A stretch of DNA of 64,000 nt from CALLMM01 sp964429855 (GTDB lineage: Bacteria > Armatimonadota > Chthonomonadetes > Chthonomonadales > CAJBBX01): contig CAYSDM010000007.1 of assembly GCA_964429855.1 (NCBI GenBank), positions 1 through 64,000 of the forward strand, given 5' to 3'. Position numbers and translations under genes: made by a program. Below the pieces are notes generated by a model, which ran no database searches, was not told the origin of the DNA, and saw only the letters and a program-made list of their open reading frames with translations. Positions 35,178 to 43,370 of the stretch are shown here, one piece after another; position 1 is the stretch's first letter; every line of letters begins with the position of its first letter.

Positions 35178-36638
35178 ATGAGCGATGCCTCTGCCTCAAC
35201 CTCCAGCCCATCCCTGCGCTGGTTTCAGGGCGTCCCGCGTTATGCCTGGGTGGTGCTGTTCATTGCCGCGCTTGGCTGGATGTTCGATACCTTCGATCAG
35301 CACCTCTTCACCTTGCTGCGGGTAGATTCCGTCAAGGATGTGATGCGGGCGCATTTTGAGGGACCGTATCGGGCGGAACTGGCGCTCAGACCGGAGTATG
35401 CCGGGGATCCGAAAGCGTTGAGCGCTGCCGTCGCCGCCGCGCTGGATCGTTCCGCCAAAGACGTGGGGGCGCAGCTTACCGCCGTCTTTCTGCTGGGCTG
35501 GGCAGCGGGAGGATTCGTCTTCGGCATCCTGGGAGATCGCCTGGGGCGCACGCGCACCATGATGATCACCATTCTGATCTATGCCTTCTTTACCGGCTTG
35601 AACGGGCTGGTGCAGACACCGCTTCAGTACGCCGTGTGCCGGTTTATCATTGCGATGGGGGTCGGGGGCGAGTTTGCGGCGGGGGCGGCGCTGGTGGCGG
35701 AGGTCTGGCCCCAGCGTTCGCGGGCGATGGCGCTGGGCACGCTGCAGGCGCTCTCCGCCGTCGGCAATATGGCGGCAGCGCTTACGGTGCTGTTTCTGAG
35801 CGATCTTAGCTGGCGGTGGATATTTGCAGTCGGCGCGATTCCGGCGCTGCTGGTGGTCTGGATTCGCCGCTCCGTGAAGGAGCCGGAGAAGTGGCAGCAC
35901 GCCCGCGAAGAGGCGACGCACGACGGCTCTCGCCGGGAACTGGGCAATATCGCGCAGCTATTTCACGATCCGACCCTGCGGCGAAATACCCTCGCCTGCG
36001 TGCTGCTGGCGACAGCGGGTGTCGGGGGCGCCTGGGGCGTGGGATTCTTCTCTCCCGATCTGGTCAATGCCGCCTTCCGCCCGCTGGTGAGCCAGTCCGC
36101 CGCGATCCTGGCGCTTCCGGCGGCGGAGCAGGCGGGAGCGATTGCCCGCGAGTTGAAGGAGTACCGGAGCCTGGTCTTTCTGGTGCAGATGATCGGCGCC
36201 GGTCTGGGCATGATCGGATATGCCGCGTTGAGCGAGCGCATCGGGCGCAAGCCCGCCATGCTGCTGGTCTTTATCATGGCGTTTCTCTCCCTGCAGGCGA
36301 CCTTCCGTTTTCTGCACGACCCGCTGACTGCCTACCTGCTGGCGCTGCAGCTCGGTTTCTTTTCACTGGCTCCCTTTGCCGCCTATGCGGTCTACTTCCC
36401 CGAACTGTTCCCCACGCGCCTGCGCGCAACCGGGGTCGGGTTCTGCTATAACTTTGCGCGCATTCTGGCGGCGTTCGCTCCCTTCACGCTGGGCAAGCTC
36501 TCCGCCTTCTTCGACCGACCGGAAGACCCGACGCACGGACTGAGAATCGCCGCCTCCATTGTCGCCTGCGTCTATGTGGTGGGCGTGCTCGGACTCCTGG
36601 CGGCCCCGGAGACTCGCGGGAAACCGCTTCCAGAGTAG
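35178..36638 (+). CDS. MFS transporter (sugar or organic acid:proton symporter type)
   Basis: 486 residues, SD AAGGAG. Twelve predicted membrane helices. The MFS motif A appears as GILGDRLGRTRTMM (about 115-128) after helix 2, and ALSERIGRKPAML in the second half. Residues 55-95 form an unusually long loop between helices 1 and 2. The family resembles the aromatic acid/sugar transporters (AAHS or SP type), including VGGEFAAGAALVAEVWP in helix 5. The substrate is not predictable. It stands alone, 130 bases after the PmoA-like gene. Confidence 0.88.
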   Translation: MSDASASTSSPSLRWFQGVPRYAWVVLFIAALGWMFDTFDQHLFTLLRVDSVKDVMRAHFEGPYRAELALRPEYAGDPKALSAAVAAALDRSAKDVGAQLTAVFLLGWAAGGFVFGILGDRLGRTRTMMITILIYAFFTGLNGLVQTPLQYAVCRFIIAMGVGGEFAAGAALVAEVWPQRSRAMALGTLQALSAVGNMAAALTVLFLSDLSWRWIFAVGAIPALLVVWIRRSVKEPEKWQHAREEATHDGSRRELGNIAQLFHDPTLRRNTLACVLLATAGVGGAWGVGFFSPDLVNAAFRPLVSQSAAILALPAAEQAGAIARELKEYRSLVFLVQMIGAGLGMIGYAALSERIGRKPAMLLVFIMAFLSLQATFRFLHDPLTAYLLALQLGFFSLAPFAAYAVYFPELFPTRLRATGVGFCYNFARILAAFAPFTLGKLSAFFDRPEDPTHGLRIAASIVACVYVVGVLGLLAAPETRGKPLPE

Positions 36639-36686
36639 AGGGAAGCGTTCTGCCGAAAGCCGTTTCCAGATCAAGCGCGGGCTTTT

Positions 36687-36716
36687 TTGACGCCCTGCGG
36701 ATGGTTATGTTACAAT
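36687..36716 (+). promoter_or_regulatory. Promoter giving a probably leaderless mRNA
   Basis: TTGACG (36687-36692), an 18-base spacer and TACAAT (36711-36716). The ATG of the next gene begins at 36724, eight bases after the -10, which is where transcription should start. No SD precedes this ATG. Confidence 0.6.
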
Positions 36717-36723
36717 ACCGGAT

Positions 36724-37704
36724 ATGAAGCGATTCCTTCTCTTTCTGATACTGCTCTGGACTCTCCCGGCCGGCTTCCGCGCGTCCGTGAGCGCGCAACT
36801 GCCCTCTCGATCGGGCGATGGTCAGCCGCCTCTGACGACCGGTCAGATCGCTCCGGTCACTCCGCTGCCCGTCTCCATTCCGTTTGAGATGTGGAACGGC
36901 ATGATCGTTGTGAAAGCGACCATCGGGGATGGGACCGCGCAGAAAGCCGGGCTGCACATCAGCCTGCCTCTTTGCCTGATGACTCCGCAGTTAGCCGCAC
37001 AGCAGCGCATCGCCCCGGAGGGGTTTCGCAATCTGGAGGGAATCTACGGTCCGATCCGTCTGGCAGGCATCCGTCCGCAGATGGTTCGCATTCAGAATAT
37101 TGTGCTGACCGGCGTGCCGATGGGCGTTCTCGACCTCTACGCGCAGCTCTCCTCGAAAGCGGCTCCCGATGCGCCCGTCCTCTGGATAGGCAACTCCGCG
37201 CTTGCCGCCTTCGTCATCACCATTGATCCCCAGAAGCAGGAGATCGTTTTTTCTCCTCCCAACAGTCCCCTGCCGCGTCGGGCGACGGTCGTTCCGTTTG
37301 AGATTCGGGACGGCAGGCTCTGGATCGAGGCGAAAGCCAACGACAGGAAGCGATTTCGCGCGATGCTGGACACCAGCACCTTTCTCACGCTGCTGCCCGC
37401 CGGGGTCGGGCGCGACCTGCAACTGCTTCCCTCCGCCAATCTGACGACCACCTACCCGGGTGGACAGACCGGCAAGGTGGTCATGGCGACCCTCAGCGAA
37501 CTGGCGGTCGGCGATGCGAAATTAAAGGATATGCAGGCGCTCTTCGTGGAAGGGGAGGCGACCGGCGGGATGGATCCGGAGATGGGGATCATCGGCAACG
37601 ACTTTCTACTCCGTTATCGAGTCACCATTCACTACGGTCAGCGTAAAATAGCGTTTGAGAAGATCGCTGTCCCGACGACAAAGCAAAACTCCGCAAACAG
37701 ATAG
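36724..37704 (+). CDS. Exported retropepsin-like aspartic protease-fold protein
   Basis: 326 residues. A clear signal peptide (RFLLFLILLWTLPAGFRASVSA) fixes the start. Two similar beta domains follow. The second contains FRAMLDTSTFLTLLP (about 215-229), the Asp-Thr-Ser of aspartic proteases, and MGIIGNDFLLRY near 295, the typical second signature. In the first half (about 50-165) the active-site segment reads GLHISLPLCLM without Asp, so that lobe looks inactive. Proteolysis would need dimerisation of the second lobe. It precedes the frameshifted DUF1080 gene by 12 bases. Confidence 0.7.
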   Translation: MKRFLLFLILLWTLPAGFRASVSAQLPSRSGDGQPPLTTGQIAPVTPLPVSIPFEMWNGMIVVKATIGDGTAQKAGLHISLPLCLMTPQLAAQQRIAPEGFRNLEGIYGPIRLAGIRPQMVRIQNIVLTGVPMGVLDLYAQLSSKAAPDAPVLWIGNSALAAFVITIDPQKQEIVFSPPNSPLPRRATVVPFEIRDGRLWIEAKANDRKRFRAMLDTSTFLTLLPAGVGRDLQLLPSANLTTTYPGGQTGKVVMATLSELAVGDAKLKDMQALFVEGEATGGMDPEMGIIGNDFLLRYRVTIHYGQRKIAFEKIAVPTTKQNSANR

Positions 37705-37716
37705 AGAGGATGATAG

Positions 37717-38381
37717 ATGAAACATAGACTGTCTCTGATTGGTCTCGCAGCCGCCGCGCTGCTTCTCTTTGCGACGGCGACCGCGCCGCGCAGCTTCCCC
37801 AGGAAGACCTCGATAATCAGGGTTGGGTATCCCTGTTCAATGGCAAGGATACCAGCGGATGGAAACTGCGGCACGAGGGCGGAAAAAACGCCTGGAAGGC
37901 GGAGAACGGCGTGCTGATGAACACCGAAGCCAGCACCGATATCGTCACGACTCTGAAGATGACTGACTTCGACCTGCATATCGAGTTTCTGGTTCCGCAG
38001 GGAAGCAACAGTGGCGTCTACCTTCAGGGACGCTATGAGATACAGGTGGCGGATACCTACCGCACGCCTCCCGGCAAGCACATGACCGGCGCCGTCTATG
38101 ACCGGATCGCTCCCTCGGAGAACGCCAGCCGAGCCGCCGGAGAGTGGCAGGCATTCGATATTCGCTTCCGGCAAGCGCAGCGCGACGCGAGCGGCAAGAT
38201 CGTGAAGAAGGCGGTGGTTACCGTCGTGCATAACGGAATCCGCGTGATTGACCGCAAAGAGATCGAGAGCGTGACGGGCGCAGCGATAGACGATGCCGAG
38301 GGAACTCCCGGCGGGCTGATGCTGCAGGGCGATCACGGCGCGATCCAGTACCGCAACATTCGGATCCGACCCTTAAAGTAG
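37717..38381 (+). pseudogene. DUF1080 family protein, frameshifted after the signal peptide
   Basis: ATG 37717 opens a signal peptide (LSLIGLAAAALLLFATATA). The frame then degenerates, while another frame from about 37789 reads AQLPQEDLDNQGWVSLFNGK and continues as a normal DUF1080 domain to 38381. That domain has SLFNGKDTSGWK, NSGVYLQGRYEIQVADTY, GEWQAFDIRFR and GGLMLQGDHGAIQYRNIRIRPL. One missing base in the GC-rich run 37781-37792 explains everything. The family includes secreted lectin-like domains and 3-keto-disaccharide hydrolases. The body shows no other damage, so a sequencing error or very recent mutation is likely. Confidence 0.8.
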
Positions 38382-38385
38382 CAGG

Positions 38386-38423
38386 CGCGCGTTCTGCGGC
38401 ATCCTCGTTCTGCAGGACGCGCG
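38386..38423 (+). terminator. Inverted repeat after the DUF1080 gene
   Basis: CGCGCGTTCTGC (38386-38397) pairs with GCAGGACGCGCG (38412-38423), 12 bp with one G-U pair, followed by ATCTCTCCCTT. Weak U tract. Confidence 0.45.
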
Positions 38424-38432
38424 ATCTCTCCC

Positions 38433-38461
38433 TTGACGTATTGCCTATTCGTTCGTATAAT
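38433..38461 (+). promoter_or_regulatory. Near-consensus sigma-70 promoter of the pseudopilin gene
   Basis: TTGACG (38433-38438), exactly 17 bases, TATAAT (38456-38461). The predicted start near 38468 leaves about 31 bases of leader with an SD (GAAGGGGG). Confidence 0.8.
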
Positions 38462-38498
38462 CCCAAGAAATACAAGAAATAGATGTGAAGGGGGCTGT

Positions 38499-39164
38499 AT
38501 GAAGCATCGTGTCTGCCGGGGCTTTACACTGATCGAACTTCTCGTCGTCATCGCGATCATCGGCATTCTGGCCGCGATGCTCTTCCCTGTATTCGCGCAG
38601 GCGCGCGAAAAGGCGCGTCAGATCGTCTGCGTCTCCAATATGCGCCAGTTAGGGCAGGCGCTCATGATGTACGCCGGCGACTACAGCGAGGTCTATCCGA
38701 CGCAGGATCGTCTCTACATAGACCCCTGCTGCCCTTTCTGGATGGATGTCGCCTACGGCGTGCCGGACTGGAAACGCACTCCCTACGCCAACTGGGCGGG
38801 AGCGATCTATGCTTACGTCAAAGAGATTGGCATCTACCAGTGCAAGTCCAATAAAGGCTGGACCCAGAACTCCGACACCTCGCAGCCCGGTCTGAGCTAT
38901 GTCTATAACGGCTTCGCCTCCGGGCGTTCCGACGCCGCCGTTCCGGCGGCCACCCAGTATATTCTGCTATGGGACTACCGCTACCTGACCTCTTTCGCCG
39001 TCGCCAACCCGGTTCCGTCGGGCTGGTCATGGTACGAGGGCTGGGCGCCGCACCCGCAACAGTACAACATTCTCTACTTCGACAGTCACGTCAAAAATAT
39101 GCCCGAACCTGAGTTCCGCGCCCGTATCTGGGGGCTGCCGGAAGGTAATCCGTTCTCGTTTTAG
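38499..39164 (+). CDS. Type IV pilin-like/pseudopilin protein with N-methylation signal
   Basis: 221 residues. The prepilin leader MKHRVCRG is followed by FTLIELLVVIAIIGILAAML, so PilD-type cleavage between Gly8 and Phe9 is expected, and E13 is the conserved Glu5 of the mature protein. FPVFAQAREKARQ and CVSNMRQLGQALMMYAGDYSE are the signature of the large Armatimonadota family of secreted pseudopilin-like proteins. The C-terminal end YFDSHVKNM resembles the H-X-DG-type motif of DUF1559 proteins. Function is unknown; such genes are numerous in these genomes. Confidence 0.88.
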   Translation: MKHRVCRGFTLIELLVVIAIIGILAAMLFPVFAQAREKARQIVCVSNMRQLGQALMMYAGDYSEVYPTQDRLYIDPCCPFWMDVAYGVPDWKRTPYANWAGAIYAYVKEIGIYQCKSNKGWTQNSDTSQPGLSYVYNGFASGRSDAAVPAATQYILLWDYRYLTSFAVANPVPSGWSWYEGWAPHPQQYNILYFDSHVKNMPEPEFRARIWGLPEGNPFSF

Positions 39165-39176
39165 GGAGTAGAAACG

Positions 39177-39680
39177 ATGAGCGCCCATCTGCCCGGACAA
39201 CATGAGACGTTCAAAGAGGGAGCGGAAGAGGTCAAGGCGAAACTGCGCGCCGACCTCTCTCGCTGGACCCGCGCCCGCCGCGCCATCTCTCTCAAGCCGA
39301 CCCTTCCCTGCAGCGAATGCGATTCATCGGGCAAAACGCTGTGTGAAAGCTGTCATGGCAGGGGTAAACAGGGAGTCGAGTTTCATGGCGAACAGCACGC
39401 CTGCATGACCTGCGAGGGAACCGGACACGTTACCTGCGTGGAGTGTGCGGGAACCGGCTCCGTCGTCAACGTACACCGTAAGAAGATCCTCTGGCTGATG
39501 GCAATCGGCGCGGCGGCGTGGCTGCTGGTTTTGCTGCGCCTCTATATGACCGAACGCGACATCCTGCCCGGTTTCCGGGCGGAAGGCGGCGGACAGTCAA
39601 CGCCGAATCGTGTCGGTCCCTCCGGAGGCGGGAGCGTCATGCCGGGAGGCAGACCGGGCAGCGTCGCTCCTCCGCGCTGA
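39177..39680 (+). CDS. Membrane protein with DnaJ-type cysteine-rich zinc finger
   Basis: 167 residues, 12 bases after the pseudopilin stop. Residues 42-100 contain four CxxC motifs with Gly, CSECDSSGKTLCESCHGRG, CMTCEGTG and CVECAGTG, as in the DnaJ central domain. A membrane helix follows (about 108-126), and the end is Gly/Pro-rich. There is no J domain. The zinc fingers would face the cytosol. Such proteins bind unfolded chains or redox partners; here co-transcription with the pseudopilin is the only hint. Confidence 0.7.
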   Translation: MSAHLPGQHETFKEGAEEVKAKLRADLSRWTRARRAISLKPTLPCSECDSSGKTLCESCHGRGKQGVEFHGEQHACMTCEGTGHVTCVECAGTGSVVNVHRKKILWLMAIGAAAWLLVLLRLYMTERDILPGFRAEGGGQSTPNRVGPSGGGSVMPGGRPGSVAPPR

Positions 39681-39710
39681 TGCCTCGCTGCCCGTTAGCA
39701 TCGTGTCTGA

Positions 39711-39738
39711 AGCCGCCCTGACCGGGGCGGCTCCTTTC
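39711..39738 (+). terminator. Terminator-like hairpin
   Basis: AGCCGCCC (39711-39718) pairs with GGGCGGCT (39725-39732), loop of 6 bases, followed by CCTTTCT. Confidence 0.5.
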
Positions 39739-39752
39739 TGGAGAACACAGGG

Positions 39753-41666
39753 TTGAACAACCAGTCGGGCATCCTTTTTCGCGCGCTGCGTATCTTCCTC
39801 TTCCTTTTCATATTCATGACTTCTCTTCTCTGGGCGGAGCGAAAGCAGTTCTGGGAAGGCATGTTTCCGCCTCCGGCGAATCCTCTACCCGCCTATGATC
39901 CCGCCGCCTGCCTTCCCATCCATGCCCGCTCCCTGACAAATCGCGTTCCCGTGATCATGTATCACGACATCGTGAAGAGGAGGAAGCGCGACTCCGCCTG
40001 GTTCGACTGCACGGTGAAGGAGTTCGAGCAGCAGATAGAGTGGCTGGCGCAGCAGGGAGCGGTTCCCATCTCGCTGATTCAGCTTCATCGGCATCTGGTG
40101 CGCGGGGATCCCGTTCCCGAAGGGGCGGTTGTGCTGACTTTCGACGACGGGTATCAGGGATTTTATGAGCATGCCTATCCCCTTCTGAAGCGCCGTTGCT
40201 GGCAGGCCTCCGTTTTTGTGCACACGAACCATGTGGGAGATCGGTCCGGCGATCATCCGAAGATGGACTGGGAGACGCTCCGAAAGCTGGATCGGGAAGG
40301 CCTGATCGCCATCGGTTCCCACACCCGGTCACATCCCGACGATATTCGCGCTCTGACGATCTCACAGCAGTATGATGAGCTGGCGCGATCCAAAGAGACG
40401 CTGGAAAAAAAGTTGGGGCGTTCGGTCACCTTTCTCGCCTATCCGAACGGGAAAAGCGATGCCCTGACCCGCGACTTCGCCCGGAAGATCGGCTATACGA
40501 TGGCTTTCACCACGCAGAACGGGCTTGCGGAGGAATCCCCCGACATTCTGGCGGTTAATCGGTATGTGCATACCCGATTGACAAAAGCCTGGGAGGATCG
40601 TAATAGCGCGCTGTACGCCGCGCCGTCGGCATTTGTGCTGAAGGATATCTCCGATGCGCCGGTGCGCCTGAAGGTGGCGGAATACAGAGGGATCAAGCTG
40701 GGGTTGGTGTGCGGAGGCGTTCCCTCCACCTATCGCTCTTACAGTCGGCAGAGCGTCGGTGAGTTCGTCTCTCAGGCGCAGGGGGTCGCCGGGATCAACG
40801 GCACCTTCTTTCTGGACGCGAAGCTGAGCGGAACCAGCAACACGCTGATCGGTCCCTCGCAGACCGGCTCCGAGGGCGTCTTCTACCCGGAGACGGCGCT
40901 CGACATTCTGCCCCGGCTGATTAATCGCCCGATAGTCCTCTTCAATCAAAAGCGGTTTGCTCTGTTTAACTTTCAGCCAGGATGGATGAATAACGCTGAT
41001 GCCTTCCGCGCGGTGATGCCGGACTTTACGGACCTGTTTCTGGCGGGCGCATGGATCGTGCATAAGGGCATCCCGCGCACGGAGGAGCAGATCGCCTCCT
41101 TCGGCGTGCAGGATGCAAAAGACCCGCGCCGCCGCGCCTTTCTGGGAATCACGGACTCCGGCGAGATCGTGCTGGGCGCGTCACTGGAGGTGATAACGAC
41201 CCGAATGCTGGCAAAGGCCGCTTCGGACGCCGGGGTTGCCGAAGCCGTTTTGCTCGATTCCGGTTTCTCGACCTCGGTGATCTACGACAACCGCATTATC
41301 GTTACCGGACATACCGCGCCGGATATTCCCTCGCGCCCCGTCCCGCATGCCATCGTGATACGCGGCAGTCTCAAGCTGCCGACCGACCTTCTGACGATGG
41401 ATCATCTGCATAATGCGGAAATCGCCTATGACCCGCTGCGTCCGACACAGATCGCCTCGGAAGAGGACGCCTCCACCGCGCCGTCGCGCCGAAAACGCCG
41501 CTCCCGTCGTCATCGCAGCCGTTCCGATACCGACTCTTCGACGCAGCCCGGCTCCAGCATCCCGGACAACGGCGGCTCTTCTGACGACGGCTCCTCCGAC
41601 AGCGGCGGCTCACCCGGCGGCAGCGATCTGCCGGATTCAGGATCGCCGGACTCAAACCGTGACTGA
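39753..41666 (+). CDS. Fusion of polysaccharide deacetylase and phosphodiester glycosidase (NAGPA) domains
   Basis: 637 residues from TTG with GGAG upstream. A signal anchor (about 10-27) is followed by a NodB-type deacetylase domain (about 60-285): MYHDIV, catalytic LTFDDGYQGFYEHAYPLL, GSHTRSHPDDI, and FLAYPNGKSD with the conserved proline motif. The second half (about 295-545) is the phosphodiester glycosidase/NAGPA fold: GVAGINGTFF, RRAFLGITDSGEIVLGAS and AVLLDSGFSTSVIYDN. The tail is Arg-rich, then Ser/Asp/Gly-rich and disordered. Together the domains suggest remodelling of an envelope polysaccharide or its phosphodiester links. Confidence 0.85.
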   Translation: MNNQSGILFRALRIFLFLFIFMTSLLWAERKQFWEGMFPPPANPLPAYDPAACLPIHARSLTNRVPVIMYHDIVKRRKRDSAWFDCTVKEFEQQIEWLAQQGAVPISLIQLHRHLVRGDPVPEGAVVLTFDDGYQGFYEHAYPLLKRRCWQASVFVHTNHVGDRSGDHPKMDWETLRKLDREGLIAIGSHTRSHPDDIRALTISQQYDELARSKETLEKKLGRSVTFLAYPNGKSDALTRDFARKIGYTMAFTTQNGLAEESPDILAVNRYVHTRLTKAWEDRNSALYAAPSAFVLKDISDAPVRLKVAEYRGIKLGLVCGGVPSTYRSYSRQSVGEFVSQAQGVAGINGTFFLDAKLSGTSNTLIGPSQTGSEGVFYPETALDILPRLINRPIVLFNQKRFALFNFQPGWMNNADAFRAVMPDFTDLFLAGAWIVHKGIPRTEEQIASFGVQDAKDPRRRAFLGITDSGEIVLGASLEVITTRMLAKAASDAGVAEAVLLDSGFSTSVIYDNRIIVTGHTAPDIPSRPVPHAIVIRGSLKLPTDLLTMDHLHNAEIAYDPLRPTQIASEEDASTAPSRRKRRSRRHRSRSDTDSSTQPGSSIPDNGGSSDDGSSDSGGSPGGSDLPDSGSPDSNRD

Positions 41667-42561
41667 TTTTGCGGAACCTTCCTCCCGTCATCTGAACTTT
41701 GCGCTGAACACCTTGCTTGCGCTGTGCGCCGTCCTGGTCTGGTGGCTTGCTCTGCGCCCCGCTCCTCCGCGCCTGATCGTCACCTTTCTGGATGTGGGAC
41801 AGGGGGATGCCATTGTGGTGCAGACTCCGTCGGGGCAGGTGATGGCGATAGACGCTGGACGCTCGACGCCGGAGGGAGACGAGGGGCGCAGAACCGTGAT
41901 TCCATTTCTACGCGCACAGGGCATCCATCGTCTGAACGGACTGCTTCTGACGCATCCCGACGACGACCACGCGGGAGGAGCCGTCTCGATACTGGAGCAG
42001 ATTCCGGTAGACCGCCTCTTTATCAACGGCGCGCCGTCCGACGCTCCCGTCTATCGGCGCGCGCTGGAGACCGCGCAGAAGCGGGGAGCGCAGACCGTTG
42101 CGCTGGCGCAAGGGCAGAGGCTCGATTTTCGGGACGGAGTGCGCGCCGAAGTCCTGAATCCCCCGTCCGATTCCCTCTCCGATCATCGGTCCGAGAACGA
42201 TCACAGCCTTGTGCTGCGTCTCGTCTACGGGGAGACCGAACTTCTGCTGACCGGGGATGCAGAGAGCAAAGCCGAAGAGGAGATGCTGCGCTCAAGAGCC
42301 GATCTGCGGGCGGATGTGTTGAAGCTGGGGCATCATGGGAGCCGGACGGCGACCTCAGAGTCGTTTCTGGAGGCGGTTCGTCCGCAGGCGGCGATTGTCT
42401 CCGCCGGTCCGCGTAACCTGTATGGACATCCCCATGCCGAGACGATACAGCGCCTGGAAGCGCGGCATATTCCGCTGTTTCGCACGGATCAAAATGGCGC
42501 TGTCACCGTAACCTCCGATGGCAGGTTGCTGCGTATCGTCGTAATGCAGCCGGGGCGTTGA
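41659..42561 (+). CDS. ComEC/Rec2-like metallo-beta-lactamase-fold hydrolase
   Basis: 300 residues from GTG 41659, overlapping the previous gene by 8 bases; a longer frame upstream merely shadows that gene. One N-terminal membrane helix (about 13-31) anchors a periplasmic metallo-beta-lactamase domain. It carries VTFLDVGQGDAIVVQTPSG, the metal site THPDDDHAGG (His-x-Asp-Asp-Asp-His), LLLTGDAESKAEEEML and LKLGHHGSRTATSESFL. This is the C-terminal domain of ComEC without its channel part. It may hydrolyse nucleic acid or another phosphodiester outside the membrane. Confidence 0.88.
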   Translation: MTDFAEPSSRHLNFALNTLLALCAVLVWWLALRPAPPRLIVTFLDVGQGDAIVVQTPSGQVMAIDAGRSTPEGDEGRRTVIPFLRAQGIHRLNGLLLTHPDDDHAGGAVSILEQIPVDRLFINGAPSDAPVYRRALETAQKRGAQTVALAQGQRLDFRDGVRAEVLNPPSDSLSDHRSENDHSLVLRLVYGETELLLTGDAESKAEEEMLRSRADLRADVLKLGHHGSRTATSESFLEAVRPQAAIVSAGPRNLYGHPHAETIQRLEARHIPLFRTDQNGAVTVTSDGRLLRIVVMQPGR

Positions 42562-42586
42562 CTTCTCCCTTTTGCTGCGGTATAGT
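42558..42586 (+). promoter_or_regulatory. Sigma-70 promoter of the OmpH-like gene
   Basis: TTGACT (42558-42563), 17 bases, TATAGT (42581-42586). The -35 overlaps the stop codon of the hydrolase gene. Leader of about 56 bases. Confidence 0.7.
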
Positions 42587-42648
42587 AGCGCCCGGTGACC
42601 TATGTAAAAATCGTCTTGATAGACCACTCGAAACAGGAGAACCCTCCC

Positions 42649-43305
42649 ATGCCCAGACGCCCCGTTGTGAGTATTCTGATCTTAACATCTGCCCTTTTGA
42701 TCGGAGGCGGCCCCTATCTGCTGCGTCCCGGCGGAACGCAGAACGCGCCCGGTCAGTTGATCGGCAACGTGGATATGCAGCGTCTATTTGTCGAGAGCGA
42801 TGCGCGCAAGGCGGCGGAGGAGCGCATTATGCAGTATGGCCGCCAGATGGGGCAGCGTTTTGACGATGTGGCGGCAATCCCGTTTCTGACCCCGGAAGAG
42901 ATTCTCGAATACAGCGATATTCTCAATACAGAGAAGCAGACGGACGTACAGAAGCAGCGTCTGGCGGCAATCAAAGCCGACTCGGGGAAGCGCGCCGACG
43001 AGTTCCAGAAGCTCTCCGTACTCAAAGACAATGAGATAACGCCGCAGTCACGCACCCGTCTGCGCGAACTGACCGCCATGCGCGATCAGCAGCGGCAGGC
43101 GATGGAGCGGCTGCGCCAGATATATCAGCAGATGGTCAACGAGGAGGACAGTAAGCAGATGCGGCAGGCGCAGCTTGAGGTGCGCGAGATCGTCGGGCGC
43201 GTGGCGAAGGAGCGAGGATTCACGCAGGTCTTTGACAGCGCGGCGCTGGTCTACGCCAGCATTGACCTGACCCCGGTGGTGATGCCACAGATCAAAAAGA
43301 AGTAG
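42649..43305 (+). CDS. OmpH/Skp family periplasmic chaperone-like protein
   Basis: 218 residues from ATG 42649 (AGGAGA upstream). A signal segment (about 6-22) is followed by IGNVDMQRLFVESDARKAAEERI, the start of Skp/OmpH domains, then a long coiled-coil hairpin (about 55-170; QRQAMERLRQIYQQMV). The end VAKERGFTQVFDSAALVYASIDLT is typical of the family beta region. Skp trimers hold unfolded outer-membrane proteins. Its own promoter precedes it. Confidence 0.85.
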   Translation: MPRRPVVSILILTSALLIGGGPYLLRPGGTQNAPGQLIGNVDMQRLFVESDARKAAEERIMQYGRQMGQRFDDVAAIPFLTPEEILEYSDILNTEKQTDVQKQRLAAIKADSGKRADEFQKLSVLKDNEITPQSRTRLRELTAMRDQQRQAMERLRQIYQQMVNEEDSKQMRQAQLEVREIVGRVAKERGFTQVFDSAALVYASIDLTPVVMPQIKKK

Positions 43306-43370
43306 CGGCGATCCTCTCCGGACATACCGGCGCGGAGACGCGCCTGACCCCGACATCAGGAGTTGCTTTC

